Below the pieces are notes generated by a model. That model saw only the letters and a program-made list of their open reading frames with translations. It was not told where the DNA came from and ran no database searches. A stretch of DNA of 64,000 nt from Flavobacterium sp. UMI-01 (GTDB taxonomy: Bacteria > Bacteroidota > Bacteroidia > Flavobacteriales > Flavobacteriaceae). The position numbers were made by a program, and so were the translations under genes. Location: positions 248,001-312,000 of the forward strand of contig NZ_BPLU01000019.1 in NCBI RefSeq assembly GCF_019656315.1, read 5' to 3'. Of the stretch, positions 8,059 to 18,266 are shown in pieces. Position 1 is the first letter of the stretch; every line of letters starts with the position of its first letter.

Positions 8059-9447
8059 CTATTCTGCGTTATCTAAAAAATCTTTAATTTTATCTACATA
8101 ACGATCAAAAAACGTTCTTTTAATCTTATCTCCTGTAGATTCTTCTTTCTTAGAATTAACAGCCACTCTTTCTTTCACTTCTTCCTCTACAGCCATTCTT
8201 TCGTAATGATCAACTACTGGAGCTGGTTCTCTATGAAAAACCACTTTTGGCGGCGCCACTTCCTCAATTCGAACGGCACTTTGAGTTTTGTTTTCAATAC
8301 TATTCATTACTAATCCTACCGCTGTAGCATATAAAGGACTTGAAAATTCCTCATCAGAATCCCCTGCTAAATGCTCATTAGGATAACCAATTCTTGTATC
8401 CATCCCAGTGATGTATTCCACCAACTGTTTGATATGCTTTAATTGTGCTCCACCGCCTGTCAAAACAATTCCTGCAATTAATTTTTTACGAGGATCTTCA
8501 TGACCATAGGCTTTGATTTCCGTAAATACTTGCTCAATAATTTCCACAACTCTTGCGTGAATAATTTTGGATAAGTTTTTTAACGAAATTTCTTTTGGCT
8601 CTCTTCCTCTTAAACCAGGAATAGAAACGATTTCATTGTCTTTATTTTCACCTGGCCAAGCTGAACCAAATTTAATTTTTAACAATTCGGCTTGTTTTTC
8701 AATAATAGAACAACCTTCTTTGATATCATCTGAAATCACATTTCCTCCAAAAGGAATTACAGCCGTATGACGAATGATTCCATCTTTAAAAATGGCTAAA
8801 TCAGTGGTTCCTCCTCCAATATCAATTAACGCTACTCCAGCCTCTTTCTCTTCTTGACTCAAAACTGCATCTGAGGACGCTAAGGGTTCTAATGTCAATC
8901 CTGACAACTCAATCCCTGAACTTTGAATGCAACGCCCTACATTACGAATGGACGAAGCTTGCCCTACAACAACATGAAAACTAGATTCTAGTCTTCCGCC
9001 ATACATTCCTATAGGCTCTTTAATTTCTGATTGTCCATCAATCTTAAATTCTTGTGGCAATACGTGAATAATCTCTTCTCCTGGCAACATCGCCAATTTA
9101 TTCACCTGATCAATCAACATTTGAATATCAGCACCACCTATTACTTCTTCAGGATTATTTCTACTGATGTAATCAGTATGTTGGATACTGCGTATGTGTT
9201 GTCCAGCAATCCCCACCACCACATCTTTAATTTTGTACCCTGAACTATTTTCGGCATCCTGTACTGCTTGTTGGATAGACTGTATGGTTTGTGTAATATT
9301 ATTTACCACGCCACGTGCTACACCTAAACTCTTAGATTTCCCTACTCCTAAAATCTCGAGTTTTCCATACTCGTTCTTTTTACCTATCATGGCAACAATC
9401 TTGGTCGTCCCAATATCTAGACCTACTGCTATGTTCTCTTTTTCCAT
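8059..9447 (-). CDS. ftsA: Cell division actin homologue FtsA
   Basis: 462 residues. The actin-type phosphate 1 motif is GLDIGTTKI at 9-17, and the second phosphate motif ALIDIGGGTTDLAIF is near residue 205. The FtsA-specific 1C domain follows the first. The C-terminal end is a basic amphipathic helix (KRTFFDRYVDKIKDFL), the membrane-targeting sequence that tethers FtsZ filaments to the inner membrane. The start is ATG at 9447, 7 bp after the ftsQ stop, so the two are co-transcribed and probably translationally coupled. Confidence 0.98.
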   Translation of the reverse strand: MEKENIAVGLDIGTTKIVAMIGKKNEYGKLEILGVGKSKSLGVARGVVNNITQTIQSIQQAVQDAENSSGYKIKDVVVGIAGQHIRSIQHTDYISRNNPEEVIGGADIQMLIDQVNKLAMLPGEEIIHVLPQEFKIDGQSEIKEPIGMYGGRLESSFHVVVGQASSIRNVGRCIQSSGIELSGLTLEPLASSDAVLSQEEKEAGVALIDIGGGTTDLAIFKDGIIRHTAVIPFGGNVISDDIKEGCSIIEKQAELLKIKFGSAWPGENKDNEIVSIPGLRGREPKEISLKNLSKIIHARVVEIIEQVFTEIKAYGHEDPRKKLIAGIVLTGGGAQLKHIKQLVEYITGMDTRIGYPNEHLAGDSDEEFSSPLYATAVGLVMNSIENKTQSAVRIEEVAPPKVVFHREPAPVVDHYERMAVEEEVKERVAVNSKKEESTGDKIKRTFFDRYVDKIKDFLDNAE

Positions 9448-9454
9448 TAATCTA

Positions 9455-10180
9455 TTATTTAGTGCAAACTACTTGTTGTGAAAATCGAAGATCTATCTTC
9501 TTATAATTATACAAAGAACTATCTAAAATGGCTTTTTGATAAAAAGCTTTATAATTCCTAAATTTATCTTCAACTTTTATGATACTCCCGAAATCAATTT
9601 GATAATCAAAATCCCTATTGTGCATTTTTAAGCTTCCGTTAGGTCTAATTTCAATTGCAATGATGTTTTTTTTCAAAAATTCATCGTCATAAATAAAACG
9701 AAATAACGCAATCAATTTTTGCTCATTTTTTTCATTTATCACACCAGAAACCAGCGGAACTCTAGCTGTAAAATTATCCGACAAAGGCATTTTACTTCCC
9801 TCATACCCAATATAAAAAGAACTATTTTCATCCAAAACCCTTGCTATTGGGGTCTTTTGTTTCACTACAGCCTTGAGCACACCATCAATACTCACAAACA
9901 CATCCGATTCTTCAATCATATCATTTGCATCTAGGGTATTTTCTAGCTTATTCAAATCTAATTTATCTTTTTCAATGCTTGAAGCATTGCTTCTATTTTC
10001 TATTAACAATTTATTAACCGCTTCTCTTTTTAAAAACAAAGGATTATCTCCTACAAAAACAACAACTGATTTTTTTAATTTTCGGTTATTATTTCGATGA
10101 GAAGTAAAAGAATAAAGCGAAATAACAATCCCAAAAATCAAAATCAACCGAATGTTGGACCAACTAAGTAATTTTTTCAT
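9455..10180 (-). CDS. ftsQ: Cell division protein FtsQ
   Basis: 241 residues with one membrane segment at about 10-26 and a periplasmic part. The first 70 or so periplasmic residues look like a POTRA domain (AVNKLLIENRSNASSIEKDKLDL, then VFVSIDGVLKAVVKQKTPIA), followed by the beta-rich FtsQ domain. FtsQ links the FtsL/FtsB pair to the divisome. Identification rests on size, topology and its place between murC and ftsA, because FtsQ diverges quickly. Its start overlaps the murC end by 17 bp. Confidence 0.9.
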   Translation of the reverse strand: MKKLLSWSNIRLILIFGIVISLYSFTSHRNNNRKLKKSVVVFVGDNPLFLKREAVNKLLIENRSNASSIEKDKLDLNKLENTLDANDMIEESDVFVSIDGVLKAVVKQKTPIARVLDENSSFYIGYEGSKMPLSDNFTARVPLVSGVINEKNEQKLIALFRFIYDDEFLKKNIIAIEIRPNGSLKMHNRDFDYQIDFGSIIKVEDKFRNYKAFYQKAILDSSLYNYKKIDLRFSQQVVCTK

Positions 10181-11516
10181 TTAGTTTTTGTTTTATTGTT
10201 CCTACCAATTCTCCAATATCTCCTGCTCCTATTGTTACAACAACTGGCGCATCACTATCCAAAATAGCATCTATCAATTCATCTTTGGCAACCAATTTCT
10301 TATTTTTGGACTCCATTTTATTCATTAACCAAGTGGATGTAATCCCTTCCATTGGCAACTCTCTAGCAGGATAAATCTCCATTAATATGGTTTCATCAAA
10401 AGCAGACAAACTTCTTGCGAAATCATCAGCAAAATCTTTAGTTCTACTAAACAAATGTGGCTGAAATATAGCCAAGACCTTCTTTCCTGGATACAATTCT
10501 CTCACTGCCTGATGCACGGCATCAATTTCAGTTGGATGGTGCGCATAATCATCAATGTAAACAAAATCGTCCGTTTTTATTTGATACGAAAATCGTCTGC
10601 GAATCCCTTTAAATGATGCTAAGGCCGCTGCAATTGCGTCGGTTGGGGTGCCATATATATCCGCCATAGCAACAGCCATTAAAGCATTCATTAGATTATG
10701 TCTTCCTGGTAGTCCAAAACGAAAATCTTTTAAAACCCCTTTAGGAGTATTAACATCAAAAACATAACTGCTATTTTCAATACGCACATTAGTTGCACTG
10801 TAGATTGCTTGTTCATTAACTGCCACAGTTACCCCTTTCAGAGGCAAATCATTGGTCACAATCAAATTTTGTTTATCCTCAATTTTATTTGCAAATTCCA
10901 AAAATGACTTTTCAATTTCATCACTAGTACCATAAATATCTAAATGATCTGCGTCCATTGAAGTCACACAAGCGATATTTGGGTGTAAATGCAAGAACGA
11001 ACGATCAAATTCATCTGCTTCCACAACAGTTACCGTCTTCCCATCTCCTATTAAATTAGAATTATAATTCTCAACGATACCACCAATAAAAGCTGTAACA
11101 TCAGCACCGCTTTGAAATAAAATATGTCCTAAAATACTAGATGTAGTAGTCTTTCCATGTGTCCCAGCCACTGCAAAGCAAAAGGTATCTTTGGTGATAA
11201 TACCTAACACTTCGGCACGTTTTTTCACATGGTAATTACGCTCTAAAAAATAATTCCATTGCGTATGCGCTTTAGGCACCGCAGGAGTAATAATCACCAA
11301 TGTATTTTCTACATAATAATTTTCAGGGATTAAATCAATTTGGTCTTCAAAATGAATATCAATTCCATTGGCTATCAACTCAGAAGTTAAAATGGTTGGC
11401 GTTTTATCATAACCCGAAACATGCTTTCCGATATTCTTAAAATATCGTGCCAAAGCGCTCATGCCAATACCTCCAATTCCGATAAAAAAAACGTTATGTA
11501 TTTGATTTAAATTCAT
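10164..11516 (-). CDS. murC: UDP-N-acetylmuramate--L-alanine ligase MurC
   Basis: 450 residues from the ATG at 11516. The frame extends 12 codons further upstream, but MNLNQIHNVFFIGIGGIG matches the normal MurC N-terminus, so the later start is preferred. The UDP-binding glycine-rich turn GIGGIGMSALA, the ATP loop AGTHGKTTT and the C-terminal GAGDIGELV block are all present. It adds L-Ala to UDP-MurNAc in the cytoplasm, the first amino acid of the peptide stem. In E. coli ddlB lies between murC and ftsQ; here it is absent. Confidence 0.97.
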   Translation of the reverse strand: MNLNQIHNVFFIGIGGIGMSALARYFKNIGKHVSGYDKTPTILTSELIANGIDIHFEDQIDLIPENYYVENTLVIITPAVPKAHTQWNYFLERNYHVKKRAEVLGIITKDTFCFAVAGTHGKTTTSSILGHILFQSGADVTAFIGGIVENYNSNLIGDGKTVTVVEADEFDRSFLHLHPNIACVTSMDADHLDIYGTSDEIEKSFLEFANKIEDKQNLIVTNDLPLKGVTVAVNEQAIYSATNVRIENSSYVFDVNTPKGVLKDFRFGLPGRHNLMNALMAVAMADIYGTPTDAIAAALASFKGIRRRFSYQIKTDDFVYIDDYAHHPTEIDAVHQAVRELYPGKKVLAIFQPHLFSRTKDFADDFARSLSAFDETILMEIYPARELPMEGITSTWLMNKMESKNKKLVAKDELIDAILDSDAPVVVTIGAGDIGELVGTIKQKLNEKIT

Positions 11517-11604
11517 TTTATTCTCTTTTTCAATCACCACGTACAGCAACAACCTACATCGTAATTGTATTAATTATGCTTATTTACACTTCTTATTCTG
11601 ATTG

Positions 11605-12693
11605 CTATTTAATCAATTTCACAATTTCGTCAGCAATTAGTTTGGTTGCCTCAGGCATTGCCAATGCTTTAATGTTTTCACTCAACTGAGCTTGTTTCCC
11701 TTGATCTTTCATCAAAGCTTCAAAAACCACACTAAACAAGCTATCCAACTCTTGTTCTTTCAACATTAATGCCCCTTTTTTATCAACGATAGCTTTGGCA
11801 TTTTTAGTTTGATGGTCTTCGGCTACATTAGGTGAAGGAATAAAGATCACAGGTTTCCCTACTATACATAATTCCGAAACCGAAGAAGCACCTGCTCTAG
11901 ATATAATCACATCCGCGGCTGCATAAACCAAATCCATCCTTTCGATAAAGGCCACAACTTGTACCGAACTAGAATTGTATTTTTTATACTCTTCAAAATA
12001 AAGTTTCCCGCATTGCCATATCACTTGAACACCTTGAGCTACGATACTTTCTAATTCTTTTTCAATCAATTGATTTACCCTTCGAGCACCTAAACTTCCA
12101 CCAAGTACCAACAAAGTTTTTTTATTGGAATCCAATTGAAGGTACTTAATTGCTTCGTCACGTTTGTTTTCTATAGCTATTAAGTCTTGGCGTACAGGAT
12201 TACCTGTTACTTTCATTTTTTCTTTTGGAAAAAAACGTTCTAAATTTTCGTAAGCCACACAAATAGCATCCGCCTTTTTGCTTAATAATTTATTTGTAAT
12301 CCCGGGAAACGAATTTTGTTCTTGAATGACTGTTGGAATCCCTAACATATTGGCCATTTGCAATAAAGGTCCGCTGGCGAAACCACCAGTTCCTATCACC
12401 ACATCAGGTTTAAATTGTTTTATTATTTTTCTTGATTTTAATAAACTAGCGATTACCTTGAATGGAAACATCATGTTTTGCAAGGTTATTTTTCGCTGTA
12501 AGCCTGCAATCCACAATCCTTTGATAGCATAACCTGCTTGAGGAACTTTTTGCATTTCCATTTTGTCCTCAGCGCCCACAAACAGAAACTCAGCATCAGG
12601 AAAACGTAGCTTTAACTCATTAGCAATGGCAATGGCTGGATAAATATGTCCTCCTGTTCCACCTCCGCTCAATATGAATCGATATGGTCTCAT
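11605..12693 (-). CDS. murG: UDP-GlcNAc:lipid I N-acetylglucosaminyltransferase MurG
   Basis: 362 residues with the MurG G-loops [11 protein letters not shown] near residue 10 and [10 protein letters not shown] near 198. The donor-site block [12 protein letters not shown] is near 264. It is a peripheral inner membrane enzyme that turns lipid I into lipid II. The gene stands 19 bp after ftsW and 88 bp before murC, in the normal cluster order. Confidence 0.97.
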   Translation of the reverse strand: MRPYRFILSGGGTGGHIYPAIAIANELKLRFPDAEFLFVGAEDKMEMQKVPQAGYAIKGLWIAGLQRKITLQNMMFPFKVIASLLKSRKIIKQFKPDVVIGTGGFASGPLLQMANMLGIPTVIQEQNSFPGITNKLLSKKADAICVAYENLERFFPKEKMKVTGNPVRQDLIAIENKRDEAIKYLQLDSNKKTLLVLGGSLGARRVNQLIEKELESIVAQGVQVIWQCGKLYFEEYKKYNSSSVQVVAFIERMDLVYAAADVIISRAGASSVSELCIVGKPVIFIPSPNVAEDHQTKNAKAIVDKKGALMLKEQELDSLFSVVFEALMKDQGKQAQLSENIKALAMPEATKLIADEIVKLIK

Positions 12694-12712
12694 CTTACTA
12701 TCAATTAGATTT

Positions 12713-14005
12713 TTATTTATTCAAAACGGCATTCATTGGATTTGACATTTTATCTTCAATTGAAAAATCTTGATTTAATGCCTCTTCATCTGCTAAGATT
12801 TTTTCATCAATCAATCTTTGCAAAGCTTCTTCTCTTTTAGCTGCCTCTTTTTGCTCTTGTTCTATTTCTTCCTCTTTTTTCGTTACTCCAATAATTATTC
12901 CTAAAGCGATACACGTCATCCAAATCGAAGTACCACCGCTACTTATCAGTGGTAAGGTTTGCCCTGTAACTGGCAATAATTCGACAGCCACAGCCATATT
13001 AATCATGGCTTGAAAAATCATTGGAAACCCTAGACCAATAACCACTAATTTTCCGAATGTCGTTTTTGCTTTATGAGAAGCTACCAAAAATCGAAACAAC
13101 AATAAGAGATATAACAATAAAACTCCAAAACCTCCCAAAAGACCATACTCTTCTACAATAATGGCATAGATAAAATCAGAGGAGGATTGAGGTAAAAAAT
13201 TCTTTTGCACACTCTTACCTGGTCCTAATCCATAAATTCTCCCAGAAGCAATAGCAATTTTTGCTTTTTCAATTTGGTAATCATCTTCATCAGGTTTGTC
13301 TGTTGTAAAATTTTCGATTCTACTTTCCCAAGTCGCCACACGACTAAAAAATTTGGAATCAGGAAAAGCTTTTGCTAACAAAACAAAAAACAACAAGGAT
13401 ACGACACCCATCCCAATAATATAGCTCAAATACTTTAAAGGATATCTTCCAATAAAAACCAACATGACCACCATAGAAAACATCAGCGCTGTGGTGGAGA
13501 AATTTGATGGCAAAATAAACATCAAAGTCACAAAAACAGGCAACCACAATTCTTTGACAGATTCGATAAAGTCAATAGGCGTTTCTCTGGTTTTTGAAAG
13601 ATACCGCGCTACATAAATGTATAAAACTAAGGCCGCTAAGGCCGAAGGCTGGAACGATATACCGATGAACGGAATTTGCAACCATCTACTAGCATTAGCA
13701 CCACCAATTACAGTTCCTTTAATCATTGTAATGGCGAGAATCAACCATACTACGGGCAATAAGAACCTAGAAAAAGACCTAAAATATTGATAAGGAATCT
13801 TATGAAACACATAAATTATTGCAAAACCACAAACCACATGTCCCAAATGCTTAAGCAAATATCCTAATGTATTTCCAGTCCCATGACCTAAATAAGCCAG
13901 ATTACTACTCGCACTAAAAACAGGCATAAATGAAAATAAAGCCAATAAGGCCACAAAGGACCAAATCCCCTTATCTCCTTTTAAATTGCTTATTAGTTCT
14001 TTCAT
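12713..14005 (-). CDS. ftsW: Lipid II polymerase FtsW (SEDS family)
   Basis: 430 residues with about ten hydrophobic segments, from residue 17 to about 385. SEDS marks include [30 protein letters not shown] text near 105-130 and [20 protein letters not shown] near 355-375. FtsW polymerises lipid II into septal glycan together with its class B PBP partner, encoded upstream in the same cluster. The C-terminal 40 residues are charged and cytoplasmic. The place between murD and murG matches the usual dcw order. Confidence 0.95.
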   Translation of the reverse strand: MKELISNLKGDKGIWSFVALLALFSFMPVFSASSNLAYLGHGTGNTLGYLLKHLGHVVCGFAIIYVFHKIPYQYFRSFSRFLLPVVWLILAITMIKGTVIGGANASRWLQIPFIGISFQPSALAALVLYIYVARYLSKTRETPIDFIESVKELWLPVFVTLMFILPSNFSTTALMFSMVVMLVFIGRYPLKYLSYIIGMGVVSLLFFVLLAKAFPDSKFFSRVATWESRIENFTTDKPDEDDYQIEKAKIAIASGRIYGLGPGKSVQKNFLPQSSSDFIYAIIVEEYGLLGGFGVLLLYLLLLFRFLVASHKAKTTFGKLVVIGLGFPMIFQAMINMAVAVELLPVTGQTLPLISSGGTSIWMTCIALGIIIGVTKKEEEIEQEQKEAAKREEALQRLIDEKILADEEALNQDFSIEDKMSNPMNAVLNK

Positions 14006-14093
14006 TTTTTTAGATTATGGTTTATATTATGAGTTAGGCGTTCTACATTATAATTACTCTAACACAAACGCTAACTTGAACCGTTAAAAGTCA

Positions 14094-15425
14094 TTACAAA
14101 TTTTGAACAGCCTGTTTGAATTGATTGCCTCTATCTTCATAATTTTCAAACAAATCAAAACTTGCACAGGCTGGAGACAATAATACAGTATCTCCTTTTT
14201 CACTCAATCGTTGCGCCATAACAACCGCTTCTTTCATAGAGGTAACTTCAACCATCACATCCACGACATTCCCAAAAGCATCAATTATTTTCTTATTATC
14301 AACACCTAAACATACAATGGCTTTTACTTTTTCACGAACCAAAGCCATTAATTCATTGTAATCATTTCCTTTATCCACACCACCTACTATCCAAACTGTT
14401 GGCGTTGTCATACTGTCTAAAGCAAAAAAAGCTGCATTTACGTTAGTCGCCTTTGAATCATTAATGTATTGAACGCTTTGAATTTTCAACACTTTTTCAA
14501 GACGATGTTCAACTCCTTGAAAATTAGACATACTTTCACGTATCGTTGCTTTTCTTACTTGCATCAATTTTGCCACAGAAACTGCTGCCATTGCATTTTT
14601 CATATTGTGTTTTCCTTCTAATGCAATAGTCTCTGTTTCCATTTTAAATTCGTCTTGGTTGATTGTAATTTCCATAATATTATTTTGTATAAAGGCTCCC
14701 TCAGTAAATGTTTTTGACAATGAAAAAGGAATTAATTTTGCTTTTGTTTTATTGTTTTGTAACCAATTGGTAATTGCTTCGTCATCGGCATCATAGATTA
14801 AATAATCGTCTTCGGTCTGATTCATTGTAATCCTAAACTTTGCTGCTATGTAATTCTCGTACTTATAGTCGTATCGATCTAGATGATCTGGGCTTATATT
14901 GGTTATAATTGCGATATGGGGCTTATAATTTATAATTCCGTCCAATTGAAAACTACTTAATTCCAGAACATACGAATCGTAATTTTCATCCGCTACCTGC
15001 CACGCAAAACTCTTCCCTATATTTCCCCCCAACCCTACATTCAAACCTGCCGATTTTAACAAATGATAAGTAAGCATTGTGGTCGTGGTTTTACCATTAC
15101 TCCCTGTAATACCTATGGTAACTGCATCTGTAAAGGGAGCCGCAAATTCAATCTCTGAAATGACTGGAATTCCCAGCGCCACCATTTTTTTGACAATAGG
15201 CGCTTTGTCTGGAATTCCGGGACTTTTCATTACTACATCAGCATTTAAAACTAAATCCTCTGTATGTTTTTCGTCCTCCCATTTAATTTCATTATCTATA
15301 AGAACTTGTTTGTACTTTTCTTTTATTTTGCCAAAATCCGATACAAATACATCGTATCCTTTTTTCTTGCCTAATAGGGCTGTACCAACGCCACTTTCGC
15401 CGCCGCCTAAAACTACTAACCTCAT
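14094..15425 (-). CDS. murD: UDP-N-acetylmuramoylalanine--D-glutamate ligase MurD
   Basis: 443 residues from the ATG at 15425. A longer frame to 15485 would run into mraY, and MRLVVLGGGESGVG is the typical start. The ATP loop GSNGKTTTT, the central SPDHLDRY block and the C-terminal LLSPACASFDLFENYEDRGN motif are MurD hallmarks. It adds D-Glu to the growing stem. The start is 2 bp from the mraY stop, which suggests translational coupling. Confidence 0.97.
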   Translation of the reverse strand: MRLVVLGGGESGVGTALLGKKKGYDVFVSDFGKIKEKYKQVLIDNEIKWEDEKHTEDLVLNADVVMKSPGIPDKAPIVKKMVALGIPVISEIEFAAPFTDAVTIGITGSNGKTTTTMLTYHLLKSAGLNVGLGGNIGKSFAWQVADENYDSYVLELSSFQLDGIINYKPHIAIITNISPDHLDRYDYKYENYIAAKFRITMNQTEDDYLIYDADDEAITNWLQNNKTKAKLIPFSLSKTFTEGAFIQNNIMEITINQDEFKMETETIALEGKHNMKNAMAAVSVAKLMQVRKATIRESMSNFQGVEHRLEKVLKIQSVQYINDSKATNVNAAFFALDSMTTPTVWIVGGVDKGNDYNELMALVREKVKAIVCLGVDNKKIIDAFGNVVDVMVEVTSMKEAVVMAQRLSEKGDTVLLSPACASFDLFENYEDRGNQFKQAVQNL

Positions 15426-15427
15426 CT

Positions 15428-16657
15428 TTATCTTAGTTTTAATGTAACAATTGATAAAATGGCTAATAAGATGGCCACTACCCAAAACCGCGTCACAATC
15501 TTACTCTCATGATACCCTTTCTTTTGATAGTGATGGTGCAAAGGAGACATTAAAAATATTCTTCGGCCTTCGCCAAATCTCTTTTTAGTGTATTTGAAAT
15601 AACTCACTTGCAATACCACAGAAAAGTTTTCGACCAAGAAAATCCCACACAACAAGGGAATTAAAAGTTCTTTCCGAACGGCAATGGCCAAAACAGCAAT
15701 GATTCCACCTATAGTTAAACTTCCAGTATCTCCCATAAAAACAGAAGCAGGATAGGAATTATACCAAAGAAACCCTATCAACGCTCCTACAAAAGCAGAG
15801 ATAAAGACAGTCATTTCTCCCGAATTAGGGATGTACATTATATTTAGATAATTAGAAAAAATGATATTCCCCGAAAGAAACGTAAAGATGCCTAATGCGA
15901 GCACCGATATGGCTGAAGTTCCTGCTGCAAGCCCATCGATTCCATCAGTTAAATTGGCACCATTAGAAACCGCAGTGATAATAAAAATAACTACTGGAAT
16001 AAAAACCAACCAAGCCCATTTTTCATATCCTTCACCAGTCCAAGCCAATATTTCGGCATAATCAAATTCATTATTTTTAAAAAACGGAATGGTGGTAGCG
16101 GTCGATTTCTCCTCTACAGGAGCAGGATAAATCAAATTTTCAGTAGGGATTTTGAAAACATCTCGCTTGCTCGTATCGGTTCGCACCACAACATCGGGAC
16201 TAAAATACAATACATACCCTACTATCAAACCCAAACCTACTTGACCAAAAACCTTGAAGATGCCTTTTAATCCTTCTTTGTCTTTCTTAAAAATTTTGAT
16301 ATAATCATCAATAAAACCAATTGTCCCCATCCATAAGGTGGTAACTATCAATAATACAATGTAGATATTTTGAAGTTTTGCAAACAGCAACACAGGAAGT
16401 AAGGTCGCAAAAATAATAATCAGTCCGCCCATAGTAGGTGTTCCCGCTTTTTCATTTTGACCAGCCAAACCAAGTTCTCTAACGGTTTCTCCCACTTGTT
16501 GCTTTCGCAAAAAAAGAATTATGCGTTTTCCGTAAATAGTGGACAGCCCTAATGAAAAAATAAAGGCTAAAGCTGAACGAAAACTGATGTACTGAAAAAC
16601 GCCAGTTCCAGAAACATCTAATGTTTTGTTTAAATATTCAAAAAAATAGTACAACAT
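15428..16657 (-). CDS. mraY: Phospho-N-acetylmuramoyl-pentapeptide transferase MraY
   Basis: 409 residues, about ten membrane segments. The three catalytic motifs are visible: FIDDYIKI in the second cytoplasmic loop, [10 protein letters not shown], and FMGDTGSL. The C-terminal histidine cluster [10 protein letters not shown] is also typical. It moves phospho-MurNAc-pentapeptide to undecaprenyl phosphate, making lipid I. A periplasmic insert of about 45 residues around 165-215 is longer than in E. coli (360 residues in total). It follows murE directly because murF is not in the cluster. Confidence 0.97.
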   Translation of the reverse strand: MLYYFFEYLNKTLDVSGTGVFQYISFRSALAFIFSLGLSTIYGKRIILFLRKQQVGETVRELGLAGQNEKAGTPTMGGLIIIFATLLPVLLFAKLQNIYIVLLIVTTLWMGTIGFIDDYIKIFKKDKEGLKGIFKVFGQVGLGLIVGYVLYFSPDVVVRTDTSKRDVFKIPTENLIYPAPVEEKSTATTIPFFKNNEFDYAEILAWTGEGYEKWAWLVFIPVVIFIITAVSNGANLTDGIDGLAAGTSAISVLALGIFTFLSGNIIFSNYLNIMYIPNSGEMTVFISAFVGALIGFLWYNSYPASVFMGDTGSLTIGGIIAVLAIAVRKELLIPLLCGIFLVENFSVVLQVSYFKYTKKRFGEGRRIFLMSPLHHHYQKKGYHESKIVTRFWVVAILLAILSIVTLKLR

Positions 16658-16763
16658 ATAAGTTCTTTTTTAAAATCCAAATTCCGATTACTCAGAAACC
16701 ACAATATTTTACCTTCTCAATTCCAATTTTTCAATGGAATTTGGGATTTAATAAATGATAATT

Positions 16764-18230
16764 TTATTTCCCCAATTCTTTTAACAATTCTTTTACCGTT
16801 ACCATGTCATCAAAATGATGACGTACGCCTTTAATTTCCTGATAAGTTTCATGTCCCTTACCAGCAATCAAGATAATATCATTAGGACGCGCCAATTGAC
16901 AAGCAATTTTAATGGCTTGTTTTCTATCAGTAACAGACAATACTCTTTTATAATTTTGAGCCTCCACCCCTTGTTCCATTTCACTAATAATCATATCAGG
17001 CTCTTCATTTCTCGGATTATCCGAAGTAAGAATTACTTGTGTACTCAACTCAGAGGCAATTCTGGCCATTATCGGTCGTTTGGCCTTATCCCTATTACCG
17101 CCACAACCTACAACTGTAAATAGTTGTTCATTTTTGGTGCGAATATCATTAATTGTTTTTAGCACATTTTCCAATGCGTCAGGAGTGTGAGCATAATCTA
17201 CTATAGCTGTAATATTACCTTCCGAAACAATAAATTGGAAGCGTCCTGAAACACTTTCTAAATCCGACAACAATCTAAGGGTTTCGAGACTTTCCATACC
17301 TAATTCAATCGCAGTACCATATATTGCCAATAAATTATATGCATTAAAAGTTCCAATCAATTTAACCCACACTTCGTTATCATTAATCTTTAACAATAAA
17401 CCTGACAACTGATTTTCTAAAATTTGTGCTCTATAATCTGCGTAGGATTTCAAAGCATAGGTACACTTTTTAGAAACGGTATTTTGCAACATGACCGCCC
17501 CATTTTTATCATCAATATTGGTAATGGAAAAAGCTGTCGCAGGTAAATGATCAAAAAAAGATTTTTTTACATCTCTATATTCTGCGAAAGTGGCGTGATA
17601 ATCTAAATGGTCATGAGATAGATTGGTAAAAACACCTCCTGCAAAATGCAAGGCTTCTGTCCTTTTTTGATGAATTCCATGAGAACTCACTTCCATGAAA
17701 CAATATTGCACCCCAGCCGCTCTCATTTCGTCCAGATAATGATTGATTGTGATAGAATCAGGCGTGGTGTGTGTCGCTTTATATTCTAGGGCATCTACCA
17801 TTATTTTAACTGTCGAAATCAACCCAACTTTATATCCTGCCTTTTGAAACAACTGAAATAATAAGGAAGCTATTGTAGTCTTTCCATTTGTACCTGTAAT
17901 TCCTACTAACTTTAAATCTTTAGAAGGGTTTTCAAAATAATTGGCGGCCATAAATGCCAAAGCTTTGTTGGTATCCTCAACTTCTATATAAGTAATTCCT
18001 GCTTGAAGCTGTTCTGGAAGAGTATCGCAAACAATAACTTTAGCACCCAACTCAATTGCTTTTGGGATAAAATCATGCCCATCCGCTTGCGTCCCTCTTA
18101 TGGCTATAAAAACATCATTAGGTTCTAATTTTCTTGAATCAAATTCTAATTTATTGACAAGAACATCCGTAGTTCCTTTGACCGATTCTATAGCTACTTT
18201 ATATAATATGTCTTTTAATAATTTATTCAT
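16764..18230 (-). CDS. murE: UDP-N-acetylmuramyl tripeptide synthase MurE, meso-DAP type
   Basis: 488 residues from the ATG at 18230; the in-frame TTG at 18251 is a less likely start. The ATP loop is GTNGKTTIAS. The substrate-choosing motif is DNPRNEEP, the version that goes with meso-diaminopimelate rather than lysine. So the peptidoglycan should be the DAP type, as in other flavobacteria. The gene lies 36 bp after the ftsI stop and 106 bp before mraY. Confidence 0.97.
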   Translation of the reverse strand: MNKLLKDILYKVAIESVKGTTDVLVNKLEFDSRKLEPNDVFIAIRGTQADGHDFIPKAIELGAKVIVCDTLPEQLQAGITYIEVEDTNKALAFMAANYFENPSKDLKLVGITGTNGKTTIASLLFQLFQKAGYKVGLISTVKIMVDALEYKATHTTPDSITINHYLDEMRAAGVQYCFMEVSSHGIHQKRTEALHFAGGVFTNLSHDHLDYHATFAEYRDVKKSFFDHLPATAFSITNIDDKNGAVMLQNTVSKKCTYALKSYADYRAQILENQLSGLLLKINDNEVWVKLIGTFNAYNLLAIYGTAIELGMESLETLRLLSDLESVSGRFQFIVSEGNITAIVDYAHTPDALENVLKTINDIRTKNEQLFTVVGCGGNRDKAKRPIMARIASELSTQVILTSDNPRNEEPDMIISEMEQGVEAQNYKRVLSVTDRKQAIKIACQLARPNDIILIAGKGHETYQEIKGVRHHFDDMVTVKELLKELGK

Positions 18231-18266
18231 TGCTTGGTTATTTTTCTCCAAATCTTAAAAGAGGTC

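Noticed and set aside
11517..11552. Longer start for murC adding 12 residues
   Set aside because: The extension is not part of the MurC family and the ATG at 11516 gives the normal N-terminus.
15079..15447. 122-codon plus-strand frame opposite murD
   Set aside because: Antisense shadow of murD; no initiation context.
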